Below, one piece after another: positions 9,084 through 20,014 of a stretch of 30,244 nucleotides of DNA. Below the pieces are notes generated by a model. The model ran no database searches and was not told where the DNA came from. It worked only from the letters and a program-made list of their open reading frames with translations. This stretch comes from Chara braunii. Taxonomy: Eukaryota > Streptophyta > Charophyceae > Charales > Characeae. The DNA lies in NCBI GenBank assembly GCA_003427395.1, contig BFEA01000183.1, positions 1,132,001 to 1,162,244 of the forward strand, read 5' to 3'. The translations under genes and the position numbers were made by a program. Numbering within the stretch: position 1 is the first letter of the stretch; every line of letters starts with the position of its first letter.

Positions 9084-10310
9084 TGCAATGACTTGCTGAT
9101 TCTGCAGCCTGCGTTCCATCGAAGTGAGGCTGTAACATAGGTAGGTTACATTCTAAATTTTGCTTTATCCCCTTGTGGCCAAATTTGTGAGGGACATATC
9201 TGTAAATTTGGGAAAATTTCAGGCCCGTACTAATTCAGATTTCCTATGGTTACCCTGACTGCAAATAGCAGGCCCAGACTACCACGAGGACAGACGGGCC
9301 TAAGGGCCTACGCTGATAGACTGGTCCTTTAGCCTATAGCCGGGTAGGGAGAGGCCGAAGAGGCTGAAACGGAAACGGTACCAGTCGGTCCAGTGGGTCT
9401 GGTTTAGGTCGAGTCTAGGCTAGAGTAGATCTATTAATAGGATGGAAAGTCTGTACAGGGCTTTTGACGGTTGGCATTTTGCAGATCGCGACAGCACAAC
9501 GCGTGAACTGGAGTGGTGACAGCTTCAGCGTTGAAGGAGACAGACATAGCCAGACCCTCGAAGAGTCGGACATAGCTGGGGCCTTCGCTGTTCTCTGGCA
9601 GCACGTGGGGCTGCTCAGAGGTCTGGGCTATCTGAGGTGTGCTGGGGGCCGGAGAAATTGGTGCCCTGCGGAACCCTCCTCAGGAGTAGGGTTCAGGGGG
9701 GTGGCGCTGCAGACATAGCTGCAGCTTACATCCTCAGAGATCTCCTTTGTCAGGAAAGGTGGTGCTGCTGCAGATCTTCATCAGTGAAGTTATCCGGCAC
9801 TTGACCTCATCAAAGACTGTGGCACTGGTCTTCTTCTTCATCCTTGAGAGGCGCTTGCCCTTACGGGCCCGTTTCAGGGTGGAGCTTCCCTCTGGAGGCA
9901 GTATCTAGGTGGCACTGGTTGTTTCAGGGGTTCTGGGGTAGTAGACAGCGGTTACTCTGGGTGGGGGGAGAAGTGCTGCTCAGGAATGAGAAGCGGACCA
10001 TGTTCCTGAGACTATTCTGGCAAAACAATTCTCTGAGTTTAATAAACAGTGTGGATACAGTATGAGAACTATCTTCGCTTCGTTGTTTTCTGGATGTGAT
10101 CCACTCAACTTTCCTTTGTGACTGGCTGTGGGGATTTTGTGCAGTGAGCTGCACTTTCAGTGTGTTCTGTCATATCGCATGGTCAAGTCTTCCACTGTGT
10201 TTCTTTCTCTCAGTGCGGTGTGATACTCCTATCCTCTCCCCTTCCTTTTGTGTATGCATGGGCATGAGCGAGTGTTGGTCTTCTGACAACAAGCAACCAG
10301 GTTCATAACA
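9084..10310 (+). repeat. 5' LTR of first Gypsy element
   Basis: Begins TGCAATGACTTGCTGATT and ends GGTTCATAACA; nearly all of it aligns with 16754-17975. An 84-codon open frame (9464-9718) is present in both LTRs but has no recognised motif, so I take it as chance. The T/C-rich section from about 10140 to 10310 probably includes the R-U5 part. Confidence 0.93.
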
Positions 10311-10313
10311 GTT

Positions 10314-10325
10314 TGGCATCGGAGC
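10314..10325 (+). other. Primer binding site (initiator Met tRNA)
   Basis: TGGCATCGGAGC three bases after the LTR end is close to the common plant Ty3/Gypsy primer site TGGTATCAGAGC, complementary to initiator Met tRNA. Two bases differ. Confidence 0.8.
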
Positions 10326-11647
10326 GATTGGATCCAGTTAGTGACGCAGAGATGAGTTGGAGCAACTACCATCATCTGACGAGACACTGGATTTGTATCT
10401 CATGGCTAGGGTGGTAGTGACGAGTGTGTGGTGAGAAGCATTGGACAGAGGGTGACTCACTTCTGCTCAGGGGAGTAGAGAAGTGAGTGGCGATTATCAC
10501 TCGAGAGGCCTGAGAGGCTCTGAGGAGGCTATTTTTAGCCTGGCCATTCGTGTGGAGTTGGCGAATTGCAAGGAAGTGACCCCCAAACTGTTGCGATTTC
10601 AAGATTGGGTCAGGATCCCAAATTCCCAAGCAACACAGTGCAGGTTGGAGCAGCGCTGCACTGAGTTTCTCAGTTCTTGGCATCCAGATTCTTTAATTGG
10701 GGTTGAAGCGCCACAGGAAGTCCTACAAGATCACCAAGTTTCAGAGGATGCTATACATGGGAACACTTGGAGCAATTAGGACAGGAAACTGGTGAGATGG
10801 TCCGATCACCAAATTTCAAAGGATTCTGTACGTGGGAACATTTGGAACAATTAGGACAGGAAACTCGCGAGATGGGTCCGAGGAGACAGCCATAGCCAAG
10901 TTCTCATCCTCCCCCTTCAGTGCAGTCTCTGAAGTAAGTTTGTTCCTAACTTTACTCTGGGTGGCGATTCTGGGGTTATTTTTTGGATTAGCGAAATTTG
11001 GTCTGTCAATCTATAGACAATTAAAAATCAAATTTCTGACTATGGGACAGTCATAGCCAATTTCTCCTACCTACCTCCTTTCTATTAACTTTGTTTGACC
11101 CTTTTTCCTGACTCGACTTTCATCTGTGACTGCCTTACAGTATTGCGACTCAGTTTGCACAGTGAATTGGATTGTTCAAGGTCATATTGTCAATGATAAG
11201 GGAGTTTCAAATTCTGCACTGTCATATCTAAATCTTGGTCAGACTAGGGTTTGTCATAACTTTGGTTTTGCCCGTCAAAATTCGGTCTTGTTTGTCCCTG
11301 GTAAATCGCAATTCAATACTGTCAGATTTGATGTTTTGAGTCGATTATAGTGAAATTTGTATAGGGTCATCCGGTGGCTGAGTCAGTAAGGGAAGCATAA
11401 AAATAGATCCAATAAATCTTGGTCATCTGTGGGTCTTTGTTTATCGCTATCTGTCACTCTGTCTAATCTCTAATCAATACTAATTAATCCTTGATTGCAT
11501 CTTGTGGCTTACTGACACGGGAATTGAAATGATTGCACTCAATTGAGGTGTCAGGGCAATGAATGGAAAATTGTGATATGGTTTTAGCTAGGTGAGCCCT
11601 AAATTGACGCTTGAGCCTCAAGCAGTCTGGAGAGACTAAGCGCTTGT
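10326..11647 (+). other. Gypsy leader region without recognised gene
   Basis: Long untranslated leader between primer site and gag. It contains a tandem duplication of 75 bp (10729-10803 and 10804-10879, starting GATCACCAA). Short open frames show no family features. Confidence 0.6.
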
Positions 11648-12917
11648 TTGCTCATACTAACCAACTTCTTCTTACAGTCAGGTGACAACAATTGGGCAAG
11701 AACTAAAGGGAAACCCCAATTCCTGTTGACCTCCCTTCTGTTTCCTATTGTACTGTACCCATCTGTTTTGTGGGATTTCAATGCCTCACACCGAAAGGCC
11801 GAAGTTTCTGAACAAAAACCTAAGCTCCCTCTTTCAGAACTTGATGCACCTTTTCTTGTTGAAGAGGCTAAACTTTAGAAGCAAGCAGCAGTTGTGGAAG
11901 CTCTGAAGGAAGAAAAGAGGCGCAGATAGGAGGTCGGCCCGAAGGAGGTCATAAGGAGACTTCTCATTGAAGACAGGGCGGATCAAGGTTAGTGGAACGT
12001 CCAGTTAGTACAATAAGGACATTGCTGAGTCCGTCCTGTCGCATGACGATATCAATCAGTCCTATATTAGTAACTGGGATGAAAGGATCACTAATCTCGA
12101 GGACTGTCAATCTGAATTTTAAAAAATGCTTCATGGGATCTCCTTCAAGCTGGATCAGCTCTTTGCACATTTCCAGAACCCCACAATCCTGAAAGTCCCT
12201 ACACCGCCTGGGAGTCCTAAGGGAGGCTCCTAAAAAACCTCACAATCCAGACCTGCATTCCTAGCCTATACACCCAAATCAACAGCCACCTCACAACCTT
12301 CAGGTCCATTTGATGTGCAAGGGTCCAAGCTGACACCACCACCCATGTTCTCTGGGAAGGACCCCAAGGTGGATGTTGCAAATTGGGTTCCTGCACGAAG
12401 AACCTACCTGAGTGGGTTCAAATGTGACGAGGATGTGAAGGTGAGCGCAATCCTTGCTCATCTGAAGAGGACTGCACTGAAATGGTGCACCTCCACCTCC
12501 AACAAGCAGGGATTGGAGATGTCTGAGTGGGCGCAAAGACTGGGGGGCGCTGGATTTCTGCAGGCACTGAATGACCCGTTTGCAAACAAGGAGCAGGCCA
12601 AAAAAGCAGCGAACAAAATTATTCCCCTTGGCCAAATGAAATGCGACGGTTCCTTGTTCAAACTGTATTCGACCTTTGAGAGTCTGACACCGCCTCCTGG
12701 GTTGGAGATGAGCGAGCAAGATCAGCTCATTCATTTCCTTAGAGCAACGCCTGAAGAATACCAGCTTGCCTTATTTTCTCAGGGCCATAAGGATTGGCAG
12801 TCCTTTGGCAAAGCAGCCCTGGACTTGGCGCCCAAACTCCATGTTCTGAAGGAAGGAAGAGACCCTCCTATAAGGGCACGAGAAAGAGGAAGGGTGCTCT
12901 CTTTGTTGCAGCCTTAA
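11648..12917 (+). pseudogene. Gag polyprotein, first Gypsy element
   Basis: A structural protein forming the virus-like particle. The 5' part is broken by stops and a frame change (coiled-coil fragment ALKEEKRRR near 11906; FKLDQLFAHFQNP near 12140). The best part is an open frame of 200 codons from 12315 with PPPMFSGKDPKVDVANW, AILAHLKRTALKWCTS and DQLIHFLRATPEEYQLAL, which match the Ty3/Gypsy gag core. A frame change follows at about 12900. Further on, at about 13225-13270, CLRFEEDHYLKDC is a zinc knuckle in which the second Cys is Phe and one spacer residue is missing. Confidence 0.85.
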
Positions 12918-13325
12918 GTTCAGAAGATGAGGCAACTTCTAAGAGTGGGAGCCCTCCATGGAGACTCCTTTGTCTTCTGCTGCAGATTCAGCAGTTATTG
13001 CCCTGGCTGATGCTCTGATGGGCCTTCCAAAGGGAAAGGCCTCGGCTCAGAGAGCACCAACCAGCAACAAAAGGGGAAAGGAAAGGGTCGTGCCTCTTCC
13101 CCTGCAGCCCAAAGACCAGTTCTACCACGAGATGTCCATTGGCCAGCTGAACCCCTTGATGCTTCCAACTTCCCCTGGGATGCACTCAGGATCCAAGACG
13201 GAGTATGGAGGAAGAGGAAGGACAAGGGAGTTTGCCTGAGGTTCGAGGAGGACCATTATCTTAAGGACTGTCCCCACATGCCTCACAGGTCCTCAGGCTC
13301 TAGTTCAAGAAACTAAAGAGGAGAG

Positions 13326-13895
13326 GTGGAATCTACAGCTCGTTCCACATATGCTGATTCATCTTCTTATGAATGTGGGTCTTCACCCTCTCTAGCTGAC
13401 TCTTTTCTTGGATTTGCAGCATCAAGCTCCTTTATTTACAAGGACATTGATCTACATGAGACATGGGAGGAGGATGAACTGCAGGTCCTTGCTGATTTTT
13501 TCTTGTCTTTGCAGGAGAAGAAAAAGCACAGGTCATATCTCATCCTGCTTCGACCCTCCATCCTAGGGACCAGATTCAAAGGGCTATTAGACCGTGGGGC
13601 CACTCGCAACGTCATGTCTCCCAAAACAGTCAACAGACTGCACTTGGACCAGAGACTGGTTAAGTTGCGGCAACCGATTGAGGTTCGCATAGGCGACTCA
13701 CCTACAGTCAAGATCACTACGACAATCGAAGGTTTATCTATAACCTTTGACAGACAGGTCTTGAATTTCTCTGTGTTTTACTCTTCGACCTTGTCTTCTC
13801 ACTGCAGTGGCTGGAGGCCACCAACCCCTGGATCAACTGGCAAATTCCTAGGGTTGAGTTGCCTGATCGGCGAGGGGAATACCAGCCTTGTATGA
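13326..13895 (+). pseudogene. Aspartic protease region, first Gypsy element
   Basis: An open frame of 189 codons. GLLDRGATRNVMS (around 13590) is the retropepsin active site, normally D-S/T-G; here the middle residue is Arg, which should abolish activity. The context with following RT and preceding gag fits a Gypsy pol protein. The frame is lost after about 13790, upstream of the RT. Confidence 0.8.
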
Positions 13896-13984
13896 TTGCT
13901 GATGAGTACCAACCGATCAGCATTTATTATTGTATGCGTGCCCATGAGTTTTTTTAGCTCTCACGCCAAACTAATCACACTCGT

Positions 13985-14675
13985 TTGTCTGTAGCTTATG
14001 TTAAAAAAGTTGATGTGGAGACTGATCCCTGTCCCTCTCAAATTCAACAAGTAGTTGACCGGTTCTCAAACCTTGTGCAGGAGCCTACCAGACTTGCCCA
14101 CTGGCAAACCAAGCATAAGATTGAGCTCCTACCTGGCACGGTCCCTCCCAAGGGCCGAATCTATAGAATGTCATCTGCTGAACTTGACGAACTCAGGAAA
14201 CAACTAGAGACCCTAGCCAGCAAAGGCTAGATATGTCCCGGCCCATCTGAGTTTGGGGCACCAAATCTCTTTGTTCCCAAAGCGAATGGTGAGTTCAGAA
14301 TGTGTGCGGACTACAAGGGACTCAATAAGATCACGAGGAAGTCTATAGATCCTCTTCCTCGAATAGTCTGTTGGAGATGGTGCAGGGATGCACTATTTTC
14401 CGCAAGATGGACCTCAAATCTGGCTATCACCAGATTGAGATGGTTGAAGGTGATTTCCATAAGACACAACCTTAAGAACCAGATATGGTATCTGGTTATG
14501 CCATTCGATCTTTGCAATGCCCCTGGCACTTTCCAAACAAAGATGCATCGCATCCTCAAGCCTTACCTGGAAAAGTTTGTAGTTGTCTATTTAGATGATA
14601 TCCTAATATTCAGTCATACTGCCCAGGAGCATGTGCAACATCTGGCTCGTCCTCCAAGCCTTGCATGGTAACCAG
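13985..14675 (+). pseudogene. Reverse transcriptase, first Gypsy element
   Basis: Copies element RNA into DNA. Visible in order: PPKGRIYRMSSAELDELRK (14150), a stop at 14228, [19 protein letters not shown] (14294), a frameshifted stretch that would read [13 protein letters not shown] (motif A), return to frame with MPFDLCNAPGTFQ, and VVYLDDILIFS (14580) with the catalytic YLDD. At least two frameshifts and one stop interrupt it. Confidence 0.92.
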
Positions 14676-14945
14676 TACAAGATCAAAAGGGAGAAGTCCT
14701 CTTTTGGAATGAACTTTGTTATCTACCTCGGTCATGTCATTTCTGGGGAGGGGTTCGCTCCTGAAGCAACCAAAGTTGTCGCCATTCAAAACTGGCCGCA
14801 ACCTTTAACAGTCTGTGATGTTCGGTCTTTCATGGGTCTTGCCTCTTACTATAGAAGTTTGTCAAGAACTTCTCATCTATTACAGCACCCCTGACTGACC
14901 TTACTAAGAAAGGCACTCCCTTTCTTTGGACCTTAAACTGTCAAG
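14631..14945 (+). pseudogene. RT C-terminal part, RNase H deleted
   Basis: YKIKREKSSFGMN and YLGHVISGEGFAPEATK are the RT connection segment. The sequence goes through DVRSFMGLASYYR and the start of the RNase H side (TLLRKALPF), then jumps within a few bases to the second half of the integrase zinc domain (YVETCELCQRNKV, about 14961). The RNase H catalytic core and the first zinc-binding residues of integrase are missing, which implies an internal deletion of several hundred bases. Confidence 0.8.
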
Positions 14946-15630
14946 AGTGACCTGCTGCATTATGTCGAAACCTGTGAGTTGTGCCAAAGGAACAAGGTCG
15001 TACGCATACCTCCCCTTGGCCTACTCAAACCACTTCCCATCCCAAAAGCACCTGCACAGTCAATGTCTATTGACTTACTTGGGTAGGACCACTCCTTGTG
15101 GCAAGCGTCAGGGTAGGACCACTCTTTGTGGTATGCGTCAGGGTAGGACCACTCCTTGTGGTATGCATCAGGGTAGGATCACTCCTTGTGGTGTGCGTCA
15201 GATTATGGTTTGTGTGGACATGTTCACCAAATACGCAAAATTCATCCCTTTGCGAGGAGAAGCCAAAGTTTCTGCCGTGCAGGCAGCATTTGCTGACAAG
15301 TGGGTCACACACCATGAACCACCCACCTCAATTGCCAGTGACCAAGATCCCCATTTCTGCAGCAATGAATGGCAGTCCTATTGCAAGGACCACCTTCATT
15401 CACACCTGGATATTCCATATGATCGTCATCCTAAAGCCAATAGACAGGCTGAAGTGATGACCGGAATCTTATTTCAGCTAATGCCTCTTGTGATCAGTCC
15501 AAATCAACAGGACTAAGATCTCCATTTGGATTGTGCACAGCTCGTGTATAACACGTTTGTCCACTCCACAGGTTTCACACCCTTGTGGTATGCGTCAGGG
15601 TAGGAACACTCCTTGTGGCATGCGTCAGGG
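14946..15630 (+). pseudogene. Integrase, first tandem copy, with 30-bp repeats
   Basis: After CELCQRNKV and LGLLKPLPIPKAPAQS, the first catalytic Asp lies in SIDLLG. Four in-frame 30-bp repeats follow (15081-15200, ten residues each, consensus GRTTPCGMRQ). The core then resumes with MVCVDMFTKYAKFIPL, has the second Asp in SDQDPHF, but reads HPKANRQAE where the family has a catalytic Glu. A stop at 15514 follows ISPNQQD. The sequence then restarts as a second copy. Confidence 0.85.
15081..15200 (+). repeat. Four tandem 30-bp repeats inside integrase
   Basis: Units at 15081, 15111, 15141 and 15171, each beginning GGGTAGGA and ending with CA, with two or three differences between units. Related units recur at 15577-15597 (partial), 15598-15627 and 15651-15680 in front of the second integrase copy. 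A unit length that is a multiple of three keeps the frame. Confidence 0.95.
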
Positions 15631-16278
15631 TCTATTGACTTTAATGACTTGGGTAGGACCACTCTTTGCGGCATGCGTCAAGGTATGGTTTGTGTGGACA
15701 GATTCTCCAAATACGCAAAATTCAACCCTTTGCTAGGAGAAGCCAAAGTTTCTGTCATGCAGGCAGCATTTGCTGACAGGTGGGTCGCACACCATGGACC
15801 ACCCATCTCAACTGTCAGGGACCGAGATCCCCATTTCTGCAACAATGAATGGCAATCCTATTGCAAGGACTACCTTCATTCATGCTTGGATATGCCATCT
15901 GATCGTCATCATGAAGCCAATGGACAGGCTGAAGTGATGAACCAAATCTTATTTCAGTTGATGCCTCTTGTGATCAGTCCAAATCAACAAGACTTGGATA
16001 TGCATTTAGGTTGGGCACAGCTCGTGTATAACACGTCTTTCCACTCCTCCACATGTTCCACACCCTACCGATTACACTGGGCTCATGAACCGCGGCAGCC
16101 TCTCGATGATATCATCGATAAGGCTACCCCTACACTGACACCTGGAACTGCACAGTGCACCAGATGCTATCAAATAGACATTGAGTGCACCCATGCCAAC
16201 CTGCTCAAAGTCCAAAAGGCTATGATTCAGCAGGCTAACAGGCACCACCGTCCCTCTACCATTCGCACAGGTGACTAG
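15631..16278 (+). pseudogene. Integrase, second tandem copy
   Basis: Repeats the first copy from SIDF onwards at an offset of about 566 bp. It has one or no extra 30-bp units inside, CVDRFSKYAKF, the second catalytic Asp in RDRDPHF and the Glu in HHEANGQAE, so all three DDE positions are present here. It then continues beyond the end of copy one (LGWAQLVYNTSFHSS, TPYRLHWAHEPRQP) to the C-terminal region, ending at a stop at 16276. Confidence 0.88.
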
Positions 16279-16452
16279 GTTTGAATTCTCAGTTCTGAGT
16301 TGTCACACGAGGAGGACATTTCACCCAAGTTGTTGCCACAATATATCGGTTCATGGTAGGTTTAAAATACAGTGGGGGTTGACCCATTTGGACCATCATA
16401 TGTTGTTGACGTCCCTCTACACCTATAAACCTATCCGTAACATGCATCTAAG

Positions 16453-16753
16453 TTGTCGCCTTTTACATCAGCTGATGCATTTCCGGACAGGCCCCCTCAA
16501 TTCGGTCCACCGATCCCTAGCAAGGGATATGAAGTGGAATGGATTGAGGATGAGATTGACAAAGGTCCACGCATGCAATATCTTGTGAAGTTCCTGTACC
16601 AGCCTCACACTGAGGACCGCCAGTTCGCGCGAAAGGAACTTATAACAGCAAAGTCAGTTGTCCTCAGACACGAAGCAACCAAGAACGGTCCTTCGACACT
16701 CTACTCGTCTACACCCCTAGCTCGGAGGTCCTCGCTCCGAGGGAGGGTAGGCC
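16453..16753 (+). pseudogene. Integrase C-terminal / chromodomain-like tail and polypurine tract
   Basis: GYEVEWIEDEIDKGP followed by QYLVKFLYQPHTED and RKELI resembles the chromodomain at the end of chromovirus integrases, where it targets insertion to chromatin. The aromatic and acidic pattern is partial, so this is tentative. The purine-rich GAGGGAGGGTAGGCC (16739-16753) directly before the 3' LTR is the polypurine tract for plus-strand priming. Confidence 0.7.
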
Positions 16754-17975
16754 TGCAATGACCTGCTGATTCTGCAGCCTGTGGCCCCTCAAACGGAGAC
16801 TGTAACATAGGTAGGTTCAATTCTTAATGTTACTTTATCCACCTGCGGGAAAATTTGTGAGGGACTTCTCTGTATATTTGTGAAAATTTCAGGACCCGAC
16901 TTCCTATAGCTACCCTAACTACGAATAGCAGGCCCGAACTACCACGAGGACAAACAGGCCTAAGGGCCTACGCTAATAGACTGGTCCTATAGCCTATAGC
17001 CACGTAGGGAGAGGCTAAAGAGGCTGAAAAGAAAATGGTACCTGTCGGTCTCGTAGGTTTGGTCTAGGTCAATTTTAGGCTAGAATAGATCTATTAATAG
17101 GATGGGAAAGTATGTTCAGGGCTTTTGACAGTTGGCATTTTGCAGATTGCGACGGCACAACGCGTGAATTGGAGTGGTGACAGCTTCAGTGTTGAAGGAG
17201 ACAGACATAGCCAAACCCTCGAAGCGTTGGCCATAGCTGGGGCCTTCACTGTTCTCTGGCAGCACGTGGGGCTGCTCAGAGGTCTGGGCTACCTGAGGTC
17301 TGCTGGGAGCTGGAGAAGTTGGTGCCCTGTGGAACCTTCCTCAGGAGTAGGGTTCAAGGGGGTGGCGCTGCAGCCATAGCTGCAGCTTACATCCTCAGAG
17401 ATCTCCTTTGTCAGGAAAGGTGGCGCTGCTGCACATCTTCATCAGCGAAATTATCTGGCACTTCACCTTCATCAGAGACTATGGCGTTGGTCTTCTTCTT
17501 CAACCTTGAGAGGCACTTGGCCTCAGGGGCCTGTTTCGGGGTGGCGCTTCCCTCTGGAGGCAATATCTAGGTGGCGCTGGTTGTTTCAAGGGTTCTTGGG
17601 TAGCACATAGCGATTACTCTGGAGGGAGAGAGAAGCGCAGCTCATTCCTAAGCAGCACACCATGTTTTTGAGACTATTCTGGCAAAATGATTCTCTGAGT
17701 TTAATACACAGTGTGGATATTGTGTGAGAACCATCTTTGTTTCATTGTTTTCTGGATGTGGTCTACTCGACTTTCCTTTGTGACTGGTTGTGGGGATTCT
17801 GTGGAGTGAACTGCACTTTCTCTGTGTTTTGTCATATCACATGGTCAAGTCTTCCGCTGTGTTTCTTTCTCTCAATGCAGTGTCCTCTCCCCTTCCTTGT
17901 GTATGTATGGGCATGCATGGAAGTCTATGTGAGCGAGTATTGGTCTTCTGATGACAAGCAACCAGGTTCATAACA
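16754..17975 (+). repeat. 3' LTR of first Gypsy element
   Basis: Aligns with 9084-10310 from TGCAATGACCTGCTGATT to GGTTCATAACA, with many substitutions and small indels, so the insertion is old. The Penelope-like sequence resumes straight after it. Confidence 0.93.
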
Positions 17976-17986
17976 CAAATGAACTA

Positions 17987-18195
17987 GACTTCTAAGCGAC
18001 AATAACATGACCCCTAATGAGTTCCGTTGGGCGGGCGGACGAAACCGGTCGGGTCAAGATGCCGACGAATCTGCTACGGCAGGTTGAAACTTTGCCAAAT
18101 GAGGTTCCTGTATTAACTTTTACGTGACTGGCATGTCGCGTTCAGGCCTTGTTACCTTCATTTCGGTGTCGTCTTCTTCTTCTTTTTCTTCTTCT
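17987..18195 (+). repeat. Penelope pseudo-LTR, left copy
   Basis: About 210 bp, aligning with 23044-23240 from GACTTCTAAGCGACAA through the hammerhead-like core to a pyrimidine-rich TTCGGTGTCGTCTTC. Such direct repeats arise in Penelope-like elements from head-to-tail copies. A longer TTC/TTTC microsatellite follows to 18246. Confidence 0.85.
18014..18055 (+). ncRNA. Hammerhead-ribozyme-like motif, defective copy
   Basis: Reads CTAATGA where the hammerhead has CTGATGA (G5 changed to A), then a stem II-like arm, GAAAC, and a 3-bp helix III (ACC with GGT) ending at C18055, the expected cleavage position. Hammerheads with very short helix III are known from Penelope-like pseudo-LTRs. I could not find a convincing helix I, and the G5 change should abolish activity. 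Confidence 0.4.
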
Positions 18196-18246
18196 TTTTG
18201 TTCTTCTTTTTCTTTTTCTTTTACTTCTTTTCCTTCTTCTCTTGTT
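18158..18246 (+). repeat. Polypyrimidine TTC/TTTC microsatellite
   Basis: CTT/TTTC-rich run ending CTTGTTAG, like an intron 3' end. A shorter version occurs at 23208-23240. It may serve as an intron acceptor tract in the element's transcript, but this is a guess. The following 18247-18468 shows nothing recognised. Confidence 0.8.
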
Positions 18247-18468
18247 AGCCGTCTTTCAATTCTCTACCTCATGGCTGACTTCTATTTCGATCGTCTTGTC
18301 CTACGGTTGGAAGTCTGTTTAATTGCGCCGGACGTATTGGTCTAAAATGTTGAAGTGGGTCATAAAGACATAAAACTTCTTTTCTCGGAACCATCTAGGG
18401 GTAGTACTATGGTCGTGTGGCTTCGAGTGGGTAACTATTGATAGACCTACTAATTGTCGCTAGTTACT

Positions 18469-18663
18469 ATGGCTAACAATGGCTCCTCTAACTTCATTAG
18501 AACTTGCTTCGATTGTGCGCAACCAGGTCATTTCTCGATGTGGTGCCCTAATCGCCAGAATCAAAGTCAAAGTACTGCAATTGTCGCTACTCAAACCCTC
18601 CGTCTTCTGACTCTACCTTCTACTGGTCAGTCTGGTACTAATGTGGATAACACTCGCAGTTAA
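18469..18663 (+). pseudogene. CCHC zinc-knuckle ORF of Penelope-like element
   Basis: Starts at ATG 18469 and encodes 64 residues. CFDCAQPGHFSMWC (18505-18546) is a perfect CX2CX4HX4C zinc knuckle, an RNA-binding module usual in Gag proteins. The frame ends at 18663, and charged coiled-coil sequence follows in other frames, so the original protein was probably longer. The knuckle lies inside the element, between the pseudo-LTR and the nuclease. Confidence 0.75.
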
Positions 18664-18719
18664 TATAATGGTGGGAGTCAATATGGAAATGGCCAGTACA
18701 ACTGTAGCCTTCATGTATG

Positions 18720-19922
18720 AAGTCGAGTGGATACTTTTGAAGACACAGTAACACGGATGAAGATCCAACATGGCGCAAAAGAAGAACGAGAGAAAAGCAG
18801 AAAGATGAGGAAGAAAAAGCTCAATGAGAGGAGGAGGAATAACGAAGGCAAGAAGACAAGAAAGATTGATAAGATTTTCACTCGCAGATGTTTGCAGAAA
18901 TGAACAGGAAATTAGAAGCACCCGACGGGAAGAGCTTTGAAGAAGGACAAAGAAGAGGAGATGGAGAAGTTAAAAACAAGTCAAGGAGCTACAAGCAACG
19001 AAAGCGTCGTCGTCATCCTCCATTTTGGCTCAATCAATGGTGGACCCTCAAATTGAAAAAATGAAGCAAGAGCAAGAAGAAATGCTTGAAAGATTAAGGA
19101 AAGAACAGGAAGCCATGAAGAATAAGGCCACTATGCCATTGGCAGAGATGAGGGCAATAGAGGCTATGCAGAAGAAATGCAACAAACCGATTGCAAGTGC
19201 TGAGAGCTAGAAACAAAAGGCGTTAAGGCCTTGCAACAAGAGAGGCAGTACAGCCCTCCCAGCTACCACGACTCGAGTACCGGTGCGAACATGGACGCGT
19301 TTCCAGCAATACCATGGTTGGGTGGCAATGAGTACCGTGATATGGTGTATTGTCACAACCTGGAAGTTGACAAGTTGAGCTACGAGCAAATGATCAAGTA
19401 TCCAAGAGAGAGGCCGAATATGAAGCAGAACAATTGAGAATGGAGTGAGTACGTGAGCAGGAGGCTCGGATGGGAGCAAAGAACGAACATGAAGAAATGA
19501 AGGAAAAGATGGCGCATCTGGAAGTTGAGAAACAGAAAACTCCGCTCACCAAATTTCGAAGCCGCTTGAATATGGTGATGGGAGAAAGTACAAGGAAGAC
19601 AGACAAAGGGAAGAAGAAGGTGCGTGATAATCAAGATGAACAAGGTGGGACAATGTGCAGTCGTGAGTCGTATTTGAAAGATGCAAGGAAGATTTTAAAG
19701 CCGAAGAAGAAAGAAGAGGTGATGATGATCTGCATGAAGGAAGGCATGATGTATACGACTTTGGAAGCGACGAAAGAGGTGATTGCAAACAAAAGAACCG
19801 ATAGAGCACATCCGAGGGAGGAAGATGCTGATGAAGATGACAACATTCAAGAAATCTCCGAACATGTTAAGAAGGGAGGTGTCGACAAGAGAGATGATGG
19901 TGCTGCTTCGGGGTCGTCTTAG
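18720..19922 (+). pseudogene. Lys/Glu-rich coiled-coil region of Penelope-like element
   Basis: Fragments in several frames, all rich in Glu, Lys, Arg and Met with heptad-like spacing: MKQEQEEMLERLRKEQEAM (19061), EEMKEKMAHLEVEKQK (19491) and an open frame 19470-19922 ending in an acidic section EEDADEDDNIQEI. They look like one long coiled coil broken by indels. Function unknown; oligomerisation of the element's RNA-protein particle is plausible. Confidence 0.6.
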
Positions 19923-20014
19923 GATTGTCGCCGGACGCGGCCCATCTTTAGCATGTCACCCGCCAATGATGTAAATGTCGTACTACTTGGTCTTCTTCTT
20001 CTTCCACAAGCCTG

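Larger units (their letters stand above)
9084..17975 (+). mobile_element. Ty3/Gypsy LTR retrotransposon (chromovirus-like), decayed
   Basis: Two LTRs of about 1.2 kb (9084-10310 and 16754-17975) enclose a primer binding site, gag, protease, RT, partial RNase H, duplicated integrase and a chromodomain-like tail in Ty3/Gypsy order. ACACA stands directly before the left LTR and again at the right junction. It can be a 5-bp target duplication if the LTR is taken to end at TTCATA rather than TTCATAACA. Joining the flanks recreates the sequence at 23026-23055 of the Penelope-like copy, so this element is nested in it. Many stops and frameshifts make it inactive. Confidence 0.93.

Noticed and set aside
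9464-9718. 84-codon open frame conserved in both LTRs of the first Gypsy element
   Set aside because: Conservation follows from LTR duplication; the peptide has no recognised motif and LTRs rarely code.
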